Assembly: GCF_035825295.1 (NCBI RefSeq)
Contig: NZ_JAYMGI010000002.1
Span: 6,501,501-6,565,500, forward strand
DNA: 64,000 nt
Reading direction: 5' to 3'
From: Actinacidiphila sp. DG2A-62
Lineage (GTDB): Bacteria > Actinomycetota > Actinomycetes > Streptomycetales > Streptomycetaceae
Shown here: piece after piece, positions 40,189 through 49,065 of the stretch
Layout: every line of letters begins with the position of its first letter
Position numbering within the stretch: position 1 is the first letter of the stretch
The notes under the pieces: generated by a model
What the model was told of the DNA's origin: nothing
Seen by the model: only the letters and a program-made list of their open reading frames with translations
Databases searched by the model: none
Made by a program: the position numbers and the translations under genes

Positions 40189-40224
40189 CGCCGACCGGCG
40201 CGCGGCACGCCCTAGTGTGGCGGT

Positions 40225-41025
40225 ATGCGCATCGCCAGGTTCTCCATCGACGGCAATGTCGCCTTCGGAGCGGTCGAGGGCGACCCCACGGGTCCCGACA
40301 GCTTCGAGGGACTCGTCGTCGACATCATCAAGGGCATCCCGTTCGCGGACTTCGAGCTGTCCGGCACCAAGGTGCCGCTGGACAAGGTGCGGCTGCTGCC
40401 CCCGGTCCTGCCGAACAAGGTCGTCGCCATCGGCCGCAACTACGCCGACCACGCCGCCGAGCTGGGCAACGAGGTGCCCGCCGCGCCCTGGGCGTTCTTC
40501 AAGCCGTCCACGTCGGTGATCGGCCCCGGCGACGCGATCGTGCTGCCGTCCTTCTCCCGGGAGGTCCACCACGAGGCCGAACTCGCCGTGGTGATCAGCC
40601 GGCTGTGCAAGGACGTGCCGCGCGAGCGGGTCAAGGACGTCATCCTCGGCTTCACCTGCGCCAACGACGTCACCGCGCGCGACACCCAGAAGACCGAGAA
40701 GCAGTGGGCCCGGGCCAAGGGCTTCGACTCCTCCTGCCCGCTCGGTCCCTGGATCGAGACCGGCGTCGACCTCGCCGCCGCCTCCGACCTGGCGATCACC
40801 GCGACCGTCAACGGCGAGCTGCGCCAGGCCGGCCGCACCAGCCAGATGCTGAACTCCATCGAGGACCTCGTCGTGAACATCACCGAGGCCATGACGCTGC
40901 TGCCCGGCGACGTCCTGCTCACCGGCACCCCGGCCGGCGTCGGTCCGCTGCGCGACGGGGACCAGGTCTCGGTCTCCATCGAGTCCGTCGGCACCCTCAC
41001 CAACAGGGTCACCGCGCACCGCTAG
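40225..41025 (+). CDS. Fumarylacetoacetate hydrolase family protein
   Basis: This 266-residue protein has the FAH-fold metal-binding pattern: KVVAIGRNYADHAAELGNEVP, PWAFFKPSTSVIGPGDAIVLP, VHHEAELAVVIS, GFTCANDVTARDTQK and LLPGDVLLTGTPAGVG. Relatives include fumarylpyruvate hydrolases, acylpyruvases and oxaloacetate decarboxylases acting on 2,4-dioxo acids. The exact substrate is not clear. ATG 40225 gives a typical short N-terminal domain (MRIARFSIDGNVAFG). In S. coelicolor I remember the glutamyl-tRNA synthetase gene directly downstream; here tRNA genes follow instead. Confidence 0.9.
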   Translation: MRIARFSIDGNVAFGAVEGDPTGPDSFEGLVVDIIKGIPFADFELSGTKVPLDKVRLLPPVLPNKVVAIGRNYADHAAELGNEVPAAPWAFFKPSTSVIGPGDAIVLPSFSREVHHEAELAVVISRLCKDVPRERVKDVILGFTCANDVTARDTQKTEKQWARAKGFDSSCPLGPWIETGVDLAAASDLAITATVNGELRQAGRTSQMLNSIEDLVVNITEAMTLLPGDVLLTGTPAGVGPLRDGDQVSVSIESVGTLTNRVTAHR

Positions 41026-41067
41026 AAGCGGCCGGGACACGCCCAGGTCGCCCTCCGCATACTCGTT

Positions 41068-41096
41068 TTGGAGCGCTGACCCGCATCGGGTAATGT
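41068..41096 (+). promoter_or_regulatory. Promoter of the tRNA-Gln/Glu cluster
   Basis: TTGGAG (41068-41073) and TAATGT (41091-41096) are separated by exactly 17 bp, a good vegetative -35/-10 pair, about 85 bp before tRNA-Gln. A small hairpin with a TTCG loop (CCCCC 41156-41160, GGGGG 41165-41169) lies in the leader. Confidence 0.6.
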
Positions 41097-41180
41097 TCTT
41101 CCTGCGCCGCCGGAGCGGGCCGAAAGGCCGGCCGGTGATCGCAAGCCGAACGAAGCCCCCTTCGGGGGGTTGAGTTTTGG

Positions 41181-41252
41181 TGGGGTATGGTGTAATTGGC
41201 AGCACGACTGATTCTGGTTCAGTTAGTCTAGGTTCGAGTCCTGGTACCCCAG
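41181..41252 (+). tRNA. tRNA-Gln (CUG anticodon)
   Basis: A 72-nt cloverleaf. The acceptor stem is TGGGGTA with TACCCCA and discriminator G. The anticodon stem CTGA/TCAG encloses loop TTCTGGT with anticodon CTG, and the T-arm has GGTTCGAGTCC. The CCA end is not encoded. Confidence 0.93.
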
Positions 41253-41271
41253 CAGCACGTCAATAGTGCGA

Positions 41272-41344
41272 GCCCCCGTTGTGTAGCGGCCTAGCACGCT
41301 GCCCTCTCAAGGCAGTAGCGCCGGTTCGAATCCGGTCGGGGGTA
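41272..41344 (+). tRNA. tRNA-Glu (CUC anticodon), copy 1
   Basis: A 73-nt cloverleaf with acceptor GCCCCCG and CGGGGGT (G-U first pair) and discriminator A. The anticodon stem CTGCC/GGCAG holds loop CTCTCAA, anticodon CTC. The T-arm is CCGGTTCGAATCCGG. It starts 20 bp after tRNA-Gln, so both are probably on one transcript. CCA is not encoded. Confidence 0.94.
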
Positions 41345-41407
41345 CAGATCCTTCCATTCCGTGCCCTCCGGGTCGCTCCCGGCCGGTTCGAGGCGAGGAT
41401 CGCCAGG

Positions 41408-41480
41408 GCCCCCGTTGTGTAGCGGCCTAGCACGCCGCCCTCTCAAGGCGGTAGCGCCGGTTCGAATCCGGTCGGGGGTA
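41408..41480 (+). tRNA. tRNA-Glu (CUC anticodon), copy 2
   Basis: Identical to copy 1 except for one compensated base pair in the anticodon stem (CCGCC/GGCGG instead of CTGCC/GGCAG). The anticodon is CTC. It lies 63 bp after copy 1, just before a strong terminator. Confidence 0.94.
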
Positions 41481-41490
41481 CGTCCGAGCG

Positions 41491-41539
41491 AAAAGGTCCG
41501 CGCCCCGCAGAATCCGTTCCGCGGGGCGCGGGCCTTTTT
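41491..41539. terminator. Terminator after the tRNA cluster
   Basis: A long stem, CGCGCCCCGC (41499-41508) with GCGGGGCGCG (41521-41530), is flanked by A-rich and T-rich ends (AAAAGG at 41491, CCTTTTT ending at 41539). It would end the tRNA transcript and, read from the other strand, the gene at 41574. Confidence 0.88.
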
Positions 41540-41573
41540 CCGTGGGCCTCAGCCACCGGGCACGCCGCCCGTG

Positions 41574-42568
41574 TCAGGCCGTCCACTCCTTGAGCCGGCG
41601 CACCAGCCCGGCGGGATCGCCGCCGACCGGGGTCACCTGCAGGCCGGTCACCCCGGACTCGCGGAAGGCCGCGATCCGCTCCCTGACGTAGGACGCCGGA
41701 CCGACGAGGTTCACCTGCTCCAGCAGCTCCAGCGGCACCTTCGCCTCGGCCTCCTTCTTGTTGCCGTCGAGATAGAGGTCCTGGATCTGCCGGGCCTGCG
41801 CCTCGTAGCCGTAGCGGCGGATCAGGTCGTTGGAGAAGTTGCCGCCGCGCGGGCCCATGCCGCCGATGTACAGCGCGGCCTGCGGCCGTGCGAGGTTTCG
41901 AACTCGGCGAGGTGCGTGTGGACCATCTGCACCATCGACCGGTGGGGCTGCATCACGCCCTTGGGCCGCCCGGTTGTGCCGCCGGTGTACTGCAGCCACG
42001 CCACGTCCGTCTCGGCGGCGGGACCGCGGTCCAGCGGGCGGGCCGGGTGGGACTCGCCCTCGGGCAGGCCGCCCGCGGCCGGGATCACCATCAGGTGCTC
42101 CAGCGAGTCCACCTCGGCGAGGACGTGGCGCCCGTGCTCCTCCAGGGCCGCGGTCACCACCAGCACCGCGGCCCGCGCGTCCTGGCACACGGCCATGTGA
42201 TCCTCGGCCGAGGCCAGCGCCTGGAGGCCGGTGAAGCGCCCGCCCAGCAGATACGTCGCCGCCTGGACGATCCACGACTCGGGCATGTTCGGGCTGAGCA
42301 TCGTGACGCCCGTGCCGTGTCCGACGCCGCGCCCGCCCAGCGCGGCCGCGAACCGCGAGACCAGGTCGCGGACCTGTGCGTAGGTCAGCCGCCGGTCGCC
42401 GGCGACGAAGGCCTCGGACGAACGGTGCCGGGTCAGGGCCTGCACGATCAGGTCGCCCATCGTCACACCGGAGGAGGCCGCGGCGGCGGCCGCCGCGGCG
42501 GAAGCGCTCCGCGCGTCACGGGAACCGCGGGCGTCAGGGGGATCGTGCGCGTCGAGGTGATGAGGCAT
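41574..42568 (-). pseudogene. Chimeric remnant: acyl-CoA ligase N-terminus joined to F420-dependent oxidoreductase C-terminus
   Basis: From ATG 42568 about 225 residues match the N-terminal part of an AMP-dependent acyl-CoA synthetase, including the adenylation motif YTGGTTGRPKGV, up to HTHLAEFE. At about 41890 the match stops and, in another frame, the last ~100 residues of an LLM-class F420-dependent oxidoreductase appear: ALYIGGMGPRGGNFSNDLIR, GYEAQARQIQDLYLDGNKKE, LVGPASYVRERIAAFRESGV, ending at TGA 41574. The C-terminal ~300 residues of the ligase and the N-terminal part of the oxidoreductase are missing, so a deletion fused two neighbouring genes out of frame. A one-base error cannot explain it. 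No functional product is expected, though the truncated ligase could be translated. It lies just past a tRNA cluster. Confidence 0.8.
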
Positions 42569-42667
42569 GCGTCAACGATGGGCGGCGGACGAGCGGGCGT
42601 GCCACCGTTGTCCCGCCCGCGAATACGGCCGACCCGCCAGGCCGCCAGGCCGCCGCGGCCGCCGCGC

Positions 42668-43441
42668 TCAGCGTGCGGTGCGCGCGGCGGAGCGGTAGCG
42701 GCCGGGAGTCTGGCCGACGAGTTCGGTGAACGCCTCGATGAAGCTGCTCGGGTTCGACCAGCCCAGCCGGATCGCGGTGTCGGTGACCGAGGCGCCCTCG
42801 CAGAGCGCGAGCAGCGCCCGCTGGACGCGCAGCAGGGTGCGCCACTGGTGGAAGCTCATGGACAGCTCGCTGCCGAACAGCCGGCTGAGAGTGCGCTCGC
42901 TCGAACCGGTCCTGTGGCCCAGCTCGGCGAGTGTCGCCGGGTTCGCCGGGTCCGCGTGCAGCAGGTCGGTGACGGCCTTGAGCCGGGGGTCGGCCGGCTC
43001 CGGCAGGCGCAGCGGCTCCCGCGGCGCGCGGACCAGCTCCGCGACGACGACCTGGAGCAGCAGCCGGCCGCGCGGGCCGTCGGCCGGCTCGCGGTCGCCG
43101 ACCACCGCGAGGAACGCCTCGCGCATCAGCGCGCTGGCCGTGAACACACAGGGCTGCGCGGGCAGTTGCCCGGCCGGCCCGGCGGGGACCCCGAGCAGCC
43201 GGACGTCGGTGTCGCCGTACGAGCGGCTGCTGTGCACGCAGAACGGCGGGATCCAGGTGATCCGGCTGGCCGGCGCCACCCAGGTGCCGGCCTGGGTCGA
43301 GGTGACCAGCGCGCCCGAGGCGGCGTACCTGAGCTGGCCGAAGTCGTGGAAGTGGGCGGCGATGTCCGTGCCGTGGGCCAGGGCTTCGCAGACCGACGAG
43401 TCGTCGGTCCAGAACACCGGCTCAGGGACGGTTGCGGTCAT
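42668..43441 (-). CDS. AraC family transcriptional regulator
   Basis: This 257-residue protein has an N-terminal cupin-like sensing half ([33 protein letters not shown]) and a C-terminal AraC double helix-turn-helix ([19 protein letters not shown] and [20 protein letters not shown], then QTPGRYR). The cupin-AraC layout fits the AraC_binding type that senses small molecules or controls exporters. The start is ATG 43441. It lies 99 bp upstream of the broken ligase gene in the same direction and may once have regulated it. Confidence 0.9.
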   Translation of the reverse strand: MTATVPEPVFWTDDSSVCEALAHGTDIAAHFHDFGQLRYAASGALVTSTQAGTWVAPASRITWIPPFCVHSSRSYGDTDVRLLGVPAGPAGQLPAQPCVFTASALMREAFLAVVGDREPADGPRGRLLLQVVVAELVRAPREPLRLPEPADPRLKAVTDLLHADPANPATLAELGHRTGSSERTLSRLFGSELSMSFHQWRTLLRVQRALLALCEGASVTDTAIRLGWSNPSSFIEAFTELVGQTPGRYRSAARTAR

Positions 43442-43601
43442 CGGCGCCCACTGTAGTCCGCGGTCGCGGGGGGCCGCCCCTGCGCGGCGGGGGCCGCCCG
43501 TGCGCGGTTCCGCCGCCGTACGTCCCCGGTGCGCCCCGCCGCCCCTCCGCCCCTCCGCCCCGCATACCGTCCGGTCGCCAGGGCGCGCCGGTGCTGACGG
43601 G

Positions 43602-44318
43602 TCAGCCGTTGCGGCGCAGCGCCTCGGTGAGCCGGGCGGCGGCGTCGACCACGGCCTGGGCGTGCATCCGGCCCGGGTGCCGGGTGAGCCGCTCGATCGG
43701 GCCGGACACCGACACCGCGGCCACCACCCGGTTCGACGGCCCGCGCACCGGCGCCGAGACCGAGGCCACGCCCGGCTCGCGCTCGCCGATCGACTGCGCC
43801 CAGCCCCGGCGCCGTACGCCGGACAGCGCGGTCGCGGTGAAGCGCGCCCCCTGCAGCCCGCGGTGCAGCCGCTCCGGCTCCTCCCAGGCCATCAGGACCT
43901 GCGCGGCCGAGCCCGCCTTCATCGGCAGCGTGGAGCCGACCGGCACGGTGTCCCGCAGTCCGGACAGGCGTTCCGCCGCGGCGACGCAGATCCGCATGTC
44001 GCCCTGGCGGCGGTAGAGCTGGGCGCTCTCGCCGGTCACGTCCCGCAGGTGGGTCAGCACCGGTCCGGCGGTGGCCAGCAGCCGGTCCTCGCCGGCCGCG
44101 GCGGCCAGCTCCGACAGCCGCGGCCCCAGGATGAAGCGGCCCTGCATGTCGCGGGCCACCATGCGATGGTGTTCGAGCGCGACCGCGAGCCGGTGCGCGG
44201 TGGGGCGGGCCAGACCCGTGGCGCCGACGAGCCCGGCCAGGGTGGCCGGACCGGACTCCAGCGCGCTGAGCACCAGAGCCGCCTTGTCGAGAACGCCGAC
44301 GCCGCTAGAGTTGTCCAT
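43602..44318 (-). CDS. ndgR: IclR family regulator NdgR
   Basis: This 238-residue IclR-type protein has an N-terminal winged helix ([41 protein letters not shown]) and the IclR effector domain ([60 protein letters not shown]). It is divergent from leuC with 150 bp between starts. This is the arrangement of NdgR in Streptomyces and LtbR in Corynebacterium, which control leuCD and amino-acid-dependent growth, so I use the name. ATG 44318 is the start. Confidence 0.93.
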   Translation of the reverse strand: MDNSSGVGVLDKAALVLSALESGPATLAGLVGATGLARPTAHRLAVALEHHRMVARDMQGRFILGPRLSELAAAAGEDRLLATAGPVLTHLRDVTGESAQLYRRQGDMRICVAAAERLSGLRDTVPVGSTLPMKAGSAAQVLMAWEEPERLHRGLQGARFTATALSGVRRRGWAQSIGEREPGVASVSAPVRGPSNRVVAAVSVSGPIERLTRHPGRMHAQAVVDAAARLTEALRRNG

Positions 44319-44468
44319 GCAACGATACTCGCGTCTCAGAGTGTGAAACGCAAGTTCACTTTCCCGTGGAACTTGTCACGCTGGACCCACAGCGCACCAC
44401 AGCACACGACGGCGCGGTGCGGGACAACCACCAATCTGCCCGCGAGGGCGCGGGCCGGGAGGACAGCG
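44319..44468. promoter_or_regulatory. Divergent ndgR-leuC control region
   Basis: This 150-bp region should hold both promoters and the NdgR binding site. It is AT-richer in its left half (44323-44372), where GTGTGAAACGCAAGTTCACTT contains an imperfect GTGAA...TTCAC inverted repeat (44342-44346 and 44355-44359), a candidate operator. The leuC ribosome-binding site is GGGAGGACAG. I see no leader peptide with Leu codons or T-rich terminator, unlike ilvB and cimA. Confidence 0.45.
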
Positions 44469-45893
44469 ATGGGTAGGACACTCGCGGAGAAAGTCTGGGA
44501 CGACCACGTCGTCCGCCGCGCCGAGGGCGAGCCCGATCTGCTCTTCATCGATCTCCACCTGCTGCACGAGGTGACCAGCCCACAGGCGTTCGACGGGCTG
44601 CGGATGAACGGCAGGAAGGTCCGCCGCACCGACCTCACCATCGCCACCGAGGACCACAACACCCCGACCCTCGACATCGACAAGCCCATCGCCGACCCGG
44701 TCTCGCGCACCCAGCTGGAGACGCTGCGCAAGAACTGCGCGGAGTTCGGCGTCCGGCTGCACCCGCTCGGCGACGTCGAGCAGGGCGTCGTCCACGTGGT
44801 GGGACCGCAGCTGGGCCTGACCCAGCCGGGCACCACGGTGGTCTGCGGCGACAGCCACACCTCCACCCACGGAGCGTTCGGCGCGCTGGCGTTCGGCATC
44901 GGCACCTCGCAGGTCGAGCACGTGCTGGCCACCCAGACGCTGCCGCTGGCCCCCTTCAAAACCATGGCGATCACCGTCGACGGCGAACTGCCCGACGGCG
45001 TCACCGCCAAGGACCTGATCCTCGCCGTCATCGCCCGGATCGGCACCGGCGGCGGCCAGGGCTACGTCATCGAGTACCGCGGCTCGGCCATCGAGAAGCT
45101 GTCGATGGAGGCCCGGATGACCATCTGCAACATGTCGATCGAGGCCGGCGCCAGGGCCGGCATGATCGCCCCCGACCAGACCACCTTCGACTACCTCGAA
45201 GGCCGTCCGCACGCGCCCAAGGGCGAGGACTGGGACGCGGCGGTCGCGTACTGGAAGACGCTGCGCACCGACGACGACGCGGTCTTCGACCACGAGGTGC
45301 GGATCGACGCGGCCGGGCTCGCGCCGTTCGTCACCTGGGGCACCAATCCGGGCCAGGGCGCGCCGCTGAGCGCGTCGGTGCCCGACCCGGCCGCCTTCGA
45401 CGACCCCAGCGACCGGCTCGCCGCGGAGAAGGCCCTGGAGTACATGGGCCTCAACCCCGGCCAGCCGCTGCGCGAGGTCGCGGTCGACACCGTCTTCGTC
45501 GGGTCCTGCACCAACGGGCGGATCGAGGACCTGCGCGCCGCCGCCTCGGTGGTCAAGGGCCGCAAGGTGGCCGACGGCGTCCGCATGCTGGTCGTACCCG
45601 GCTCGGTACGGGTCGCCCTGCAGGCCGTCGAGGAGGGCCTGGACAAGGTGTTCACCGAGGCGGGCGCCGAATGGCGGCACGCCGGCTGCTCGATGTGCCT
45701 GGGCATGAACCCCGACCAACTCGCGCCCGGCGAGCGCTCCGCGTCCACCTCCAACCGCAACTTCGAGGGGCGGCAGGGCAAGGGCGGCCGCACCCACCTG
45801 GTCTCCCCGCAGGTCGCCGCGGCGACCGCGGTCACCGGCCGGCTCTCCTCGCCCGCCGATCTGTCCGACGCCCCTGCCCTGACGGAGGTCTGA
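44469..45893 (+). CDS. leuC: 3-isopropylmalate dehydratase large subunit
   Basis: This 474-residue aconitase-family subunit binds the 4Fe-4S cluster. Motifs: [35 protein letters not shown], and the cluster cysteines in [14 protein letters not shown] and [11 protein letters not shown]. With LeuD it isomerises 2- to 3-isopropylmalate. ATG 44469 is chosen over a long upstream open frame that crosses the control region. leuD follows after 5 bp. Confidence 0.97.
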   Translation: MGRTLAEKVWDDHVVRRAEGEPDLLFIDLHLLHEVTSPQAFDGLRMNGRKVRRTDLTIATEDHNTPTLDIDKPIADPVSRTQLETLRKNCAEFGVRLHPLGDVEQGVVHVVGPQLGLTQPGTTVVCGDSHTSTHGAFGALAFGIGTSQVEHVLATQTLPLAPFKTMAITVDGELPDGVTAKDLILAVIARIGTGGGQGYVIEYRGSAIEKLSMEARMTICNMSIEAGARAGMIAPDQTTFDYLEGRPHAPKGEDWDAAVAYWKTLRTDDDAVFDHEVRIDAAGLAPFVTWGTNPGQGAPLSASVPDPAAFDDPSDRLAAEKALEYMGLNPGQPLREVAVDTVFVGSCTNGRIEDLRAAASVVKGRKVADGVRMLVVPGSVRVALQAVEEGLDKVFTEAGAEWRHAGCSMCLGMNPDQLAPGERSASTSNRNFEGRQGKGGRTHLVSPQVAAATAVTGRLSSPADLSDAPALTEV

Positions 45894-45898
45894 GCCCG

Positions 45899-46492
45899 AT
45901 GGAAGCCTTCACCACCCACACCGGCCGGGCCGTGCCGCTGCGCCGCAGCAACGTCGACACCGACCAGATCATCCCCGCGCACTGGCTGAAGAAGGTCACC
46001 CGCAACGGCTTCGAGGACGGGCTGTTCGAGGCGTGGCGCAAGGACCCGCAGTTCATCCTCAACGCCCCCGAGCGGGCGGGCGCCACCGTCCTGGTGGCCG
46101 GCCCCGACTTCGGCACCGGCTCCTCGCGCGAGCACGCGGTCTGGGCGCTGCAGAACTACGGCTTCAAGACCGTGATCTCCTCCCGGTTCGCGGATATCTT
46201 CCGCGGCAACTCGCTGAAGAACGGCCTGCTCACGGTGGTGCTGCCGCAGTCCGTGGTGGAACAGCTGTGGAAGCTCACCGAGGCCGACCCGGCTGCGGAG
46301 ATCACCGTGGACCTGGTCGCCCGCGAGGTGCGCGCCGAGGGCGTCACCGCGGCGTTCGAACTGGACGACAACGCCCGCTGGCGGCTGCTGGAAGGGCTGG
46401 ACGACATCAGCCTGACGCTCGCCAACGAGGCCGAGATCGCCGCGTTCGAGGCGCGCCGGCCGTCCTTCAAGCCGACCACCGTGCAGGTCTGA
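45899..46492 (+). CDS. leuD: 3-isopropylmalate dehydratase small subunit
   Basis: This 197-residue swivel-domain subunit begins [20 protein letters not shown] and has [15 protein letters not shown], the substrate-loop motif [17 protein letters not shown] and [20 protein letters not shown] 45899 has GGAGG nine bases upstream, overlapping the end of leuC. It completes the leuCD operon. Confidence 0.97.
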   Translation: MEAFTTHTGRAVPLRRSNVDTDQIIPAHWLKKVTRNGFEDGLFEAWRKDPQFILNAPERAGATVLVAGPDFGTGSSREHAVWALQNYGFKTVISSRFADIFRGNSLKNGLLTVVLPQSVVEQLWKLTEADPAAEITVDLVAREVRAEGVTAAFELDDNARWRLLEGLDDISLTLANEAEIAAFEARRPSFKPTTVQV

Positions 46493-46544
46493 GCCGCCGC
46501 ACGCACGCCGACGCACTCCCGGACGGCCGCCGGCCGTCACTCTC

Positions 46545-46600
46545 CGAAGCGCTCCCCGCCCGTTCTCCGCACTCCGCGGAGACCGCGGCGGGGCGCTTCG
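46545..46600 (+). terminator. Terminator after leuCD
   Basis: CGAAGCG...CCCCGCC (46545-46560) pairs with GGCGGGGCGCTTCG (46587-46600) with a two-base bulge. A second small stem, CTCCGC/GCGGAG, is nested inside. No T run follows directly. Confidence 0.6.
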
Positions 46601-46711
46601 CGGTGTTTGCGGGGCCCGGTGGCGGCGGCCGGCGGCCGGCCCGGCGGGCCCCGCGACACCCGGTTGGCCCTGTAGCCCGCGACAACTCCCCGCAGATGGC
46701 ACAATCGACGC

Positions 46712-46936
46712 ATGGAACGCGACCGCCAACTCGACCTCTACGGGGTTCTGGCGGCGCGTCTGAAGCAGGCGCACACACGTGTGGCGAATGCCGAAGTCCC
46801 TGATGGGACACGGCGGGAGTTGAGTCGGCGGTTGCTCGCGGTGACCGCCGTCGCCAAGCGCGATCTCGCCGGCGCGGTACGGCGTCTGGACGTGTTAACG
46901 GCTGAGTTGGACGAGCTCGGAATCCCTGATCGCTGA
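46712..46936 (+). CDS. Small conserved-type hypothetical protein (74 residues)
   Basis: ATG 46712 opens MERDRQLDLYGVLAARLKQA and ends LTAELDELGIPDR. The sequence is predicted helical and charged, with heptad-like spacing (LSRRLLAVTAVAKRDLAGAV), like a small coiled coil. It has no Cys, signal peptide or membrane segment. It lies between leuD and hupS, in its own unit or read through from leuCD. I recognise no family with a known role. Confidence 0.75.
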   Translation: MERDRQLDLYGVLAARLKQAHTRVANAEVPDGTRRELSRRLLAVTAVAKRDLAGAVRRLDVLTAELDELGIPDR

Positions 46937-46990
46937 TCGCCGGGAGCCCCGAGTTCGTTGCGGCACAAGGGTGATTCGCCCGTTTCGTAT

Positions 46991-47019
46991 TTGATTTGCG
47001 GTATATATCCGCCTAGCGT
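46991..47019 (+). promoter_or_regulatory. Promoter of hupS
   Basis: TTGATT (46991-46996) and TAGCGT (47014-47019) are separated by 17 bp. The spacer holds an unusual GTATATAT. Transcription would begin near 47026, giving a leader of about 44 nt before the GTG at 47070 with ribosome-binding site GAAGGGGAAG. Confidence 0.65.
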
Positions 47020-47069
47020 GCGAAATCAGCCCGTACTCATTCGCCGGGCAAAGTTCCGAAGGGGAAGAC

Positions 47070-47684
47070 GTGAACAAGGCGCAGCTCGTAGAAGCGATTG
47101 CCGACAAGGTAGGCGGCCGGCAGAACGCCGCGGACGCGGTCGACGCGGTTCTCGACGCGATCGTCCGCGCCGTGGTCGCCGGCGACCGGGTCTCGGTCAC
47201 CGGGTTCGGCTCGTTCGAGAAGGTCGAGCGTCCCGCCCGTTACGCCCGCAACCCCCAGACCGGGGAGCGGGTCCGGGTCAAGAAGACCTCCGTGCCGCGG
47301 TTCCGGGCTGGGCAGGGGTTCAAGGACCTGGTCAGCGGGTCCAAGAAGCTTCCGCGCGGCGGCGAGGTCTCGGTCAAGAAGGCCCCCAAGGGCAGCCTGA
47401 GCGGCGGCGCGTCCAGCACGGCGCGGACCACCACCAAGAAGGCGGCGGCCAAGAAGGCCACCCCTGCGAGCAAGGCGGCGGCGAAGAAGACCACCACCGC
47501 GAAGAAGACCGCGGCGAAGCAGACCGCCGCCAAGAAGACGACCGCGAAGAAGACCGCGGCCAAGAAGACCACCGCCAAGAAGGCGGCGGCCAAGAAGGCC
47601 CCGGCGAAGAAGGCCACCGCCAAGAAGGCCCCGGCCAAGCGAGCCACCCGCAAGTCCGCGGCCAAGCGCACCGCCGCGAGGTGA
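47070..47684 (+). CDS. hupS: HU-family nucleoid protein with Lys/Ala-rich tail
   Basis: This 204-residue protein has a normal HU domain in residues 1-94 (MNKAQLVEAIADKVG, DRVSVTGFGSFEKVERPARY, NPQTGERVRVKKTSVPRFRAG, GFKDLV), then a basic tail of ~105 residues built from TTAKK, TAAKK and AAKKAP units resembling histone H1. This two-part structure is that of HupS of Streptomyces, which compacts DNA in spores, and of mycobacterial HupB/Hlp. The tail repeats are AAG-rich coding repeats that could vary in number between strains. Confidence 0.95.
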   Translation: MNKAQLVEAIADKVGGRQNAADAVDAVLDAIVRAVVAGDRVSVTGFGSFEKVERPARYARNPQTGERVRVKKTSVPRFRAGQGFKDLVSGSKKLPRGGEVSVKKAPKGSLSGGASSTARTTTKKAAAKKATPASKAAAKKTTTAKKTAAKQTAAKKTTAKKTAAKKTTAKKAAAKKAPAKKATAKKAPAKRATRKSAAKRTAAR

Positions 47685-47740
47685 TACGCGAGCCGCTCCC
47701 GCACCACCACGCACCACCCGCACCACCCGCACCATCGCGA

Positions 47741-47771
47741 CGGGCCGGGCCCCCAAGGGGAACCCGGCCCG
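47741..47771 (+). terminator. Terminator after hupS
   Basis: CGGGCCGGG (47741-47749) pairs with CCCGGCCCG (47763-47771) around a 13-nt loop, 57 bp after the hupS stop. It lies between convergent genes. Confidence 0.55.
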
Positions 47772-47862
47772 CGCTGTCTTCGGGCCGCCCTGTCGCCGCG
47801 GGCTCGCGGGATCGCGGGCTTGCGGGCTCGCCGGCTCCTCGGCGACAGGGGCGTCAGGGGCG

Positions 47863-48081
47863 TCAGGGCCTCGGGTCGGGGTACGTCGCGAGGGTGACGA
47901 AGACGACGCGGCGGGCGTCGCCCGCGCCCTCGGTGCGGATGCGCACCCGCTGGCCCGGGCGCAGCAGCCGCAGCGCGCCCGCGTCGAAGGCCGCCGCGTC
48001 GAACGGCAGCGGCGTCCCGTCGTCGAGCAGCACACTGCCCGCGCGGGTCTCGGCATCGAAGGTGAACGCGGTCGCCTGCAT
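47863..48081 (-). CDS. Small hypothetical beta-barrel-like protein (72 residues)
   Basis: ATG 48081 encodes MQATAFTFDAETRAGSVLLD, then DGTPLPFDAAAFDAGALRLL and GQRVRIRTEG, ending VTLATYPDPRP. The pattern of short strands with a charged turn (fold-back over DDGTPLPF, then RPGQRVRIR) resembles a cold-shock/OB-like barrel, but the RNP motifs of cold-shock proteins are absent. It is convergent with hupS and lies downstream of cofC on the same strand (114-bp gap). No function can be assigned. Confidence 0.7.
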   Translation of the reverse strand: MQATAFTFDAETRAGSVLLDDGTPLPFDAAAFDAGALRLLRPGQRVRIRTEGAGDARRVVFVTLATYPDPRP

Positions 48082-48195
48082 GCCGCCAGCCTAGTCACGC
48101 CGGCCGCGCGCCGGCCGCTGTGCCCACCCGCTCACACCCGCTCGCACCCGCTCGCCCCCGCTCGCACCGGTCACGCCGGCCGGCCGTGGCACGGC

Positions 48196-48854
48196 TCAGC
48201 AGCAGGTGGGCAGCAGGTCCGCCGTGACGGCCGCGGTCCGCGGGCCCACGCCCAGCGCGAGCGCCGCGCGCAGGTCGTCCGCGGTGTCCACGTCCTGCCG
48301 GACCGAGGGCACGTCGGCCAGCAGGATCTCGCGGGCCCCGGAGGCGAGATGGCGGGCCCGGGACGGTCCGCCGAAGCCGGGGAGAGCTCCACGCCGGCCG
48401 CGGCGCTGAGCAACGTTGTCCCCACGCCCGCCGTATCGGCCAGGAACGCCCGCTCCGGCGCGCGTGCGGCCTCCCCGAGCACCGCAGACAGCTCCGCGGG
48501 CCGCAAGGCCGGGAGATCGCCGTTCAGCGCCGCGACCGCGCGGCCCGCCGCGCGCTGCCGGGCCAGGGCCGCGCCGTGCCGCAGCGCCGCGTTCAGTCCG
48601 GCCGCCGGGGCGTCCGGCGCCACGAACGCGCCGAGCGCGGCCAGTTCCGCCCCCGCCACCGGGTCGTCGGTGACCACCGTCACCTCGCGCACCCGCGGGC
48701 AGGCCAGCGCCGCCGCCACCGTGTCCACCGCGAACGCCAGTGCCAGCGCGGCCCTGGCGTCGCCGCCGACCTCCGCGCCGAGCCTGCTCTTGGCCACCGC
48801 AAGCGGCTTGAGCGGCACGACCAGCGCCCACCCGTCCGTACTCTTCGCCGTCAC
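48196..48854 (-). CDS. cofC: 2-phospho-L-lactate / phosphoenolpyruvate guanylyltransferase of F420 synthesis (frameshifted as read)
   Basis: From GTG 48854 the product runs WALVVPLKPLAVAKSRLG, REVTVVTDDPVAG, GLNAALRHGA and VAALNGDLPALRPAEL, the CofC/FbiD pattern of a GT-A-type nucleotidyltransferase that activates the phospho-acid for coenzyme F420. At about 48380 the frame breaks; one base further on the expected end continues (GFGGPSRARHLASGAREILL, VRQDVDTADDLRAALALGVG) to TGA 48196. One missing G in the AAGCCGGGGAG run accounts for it; the full length is 219 residues. The C-terminal part holds conserved substrate-site residues, so the enzyme would be dead if the break were real. Confidence 0.9.
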
Positions 48855-49065
48855 CGCACCATTGTCGCCGACCGGTCCGCGACGCCCCGAAAGCCCCGGA
48901 GGCCACCCCCGTGACGCGCGCGTCGGCGTCCGCGCGGCGGGCCGGGCGCCGGGCCGGCCCCGGCCGCGAACCCCACGGGTGCCCCGGTGGCGGCGCAGAC
49001 CTGGCGTTAGTCTCTGGTTGCCGCGATGCTGAGCGGCAGCGCCGTCGAAACGAAGAGGAGTCCGC

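Noticed and set aside
41272-41480. Second tRNA-Glu copy as an att-site duplication of an integrated element
   Set aside because: Both copies are complete cloverleaves with compensated stem changes, only 63 bp lies between them, and there is no integrase.
44319-44468. Leucine leader peptide before leuC
   Set aside because: No short ORF with Leu codons and no T-rich terminator; control by NdgR is enough to explain the layout.
47405-47680. AAG-rich tandem units that could pass for a CRISPR or DNA repeat array
   Set aside because: They are in-frame Lys/Ala units of the HupS tail, with no spacers.
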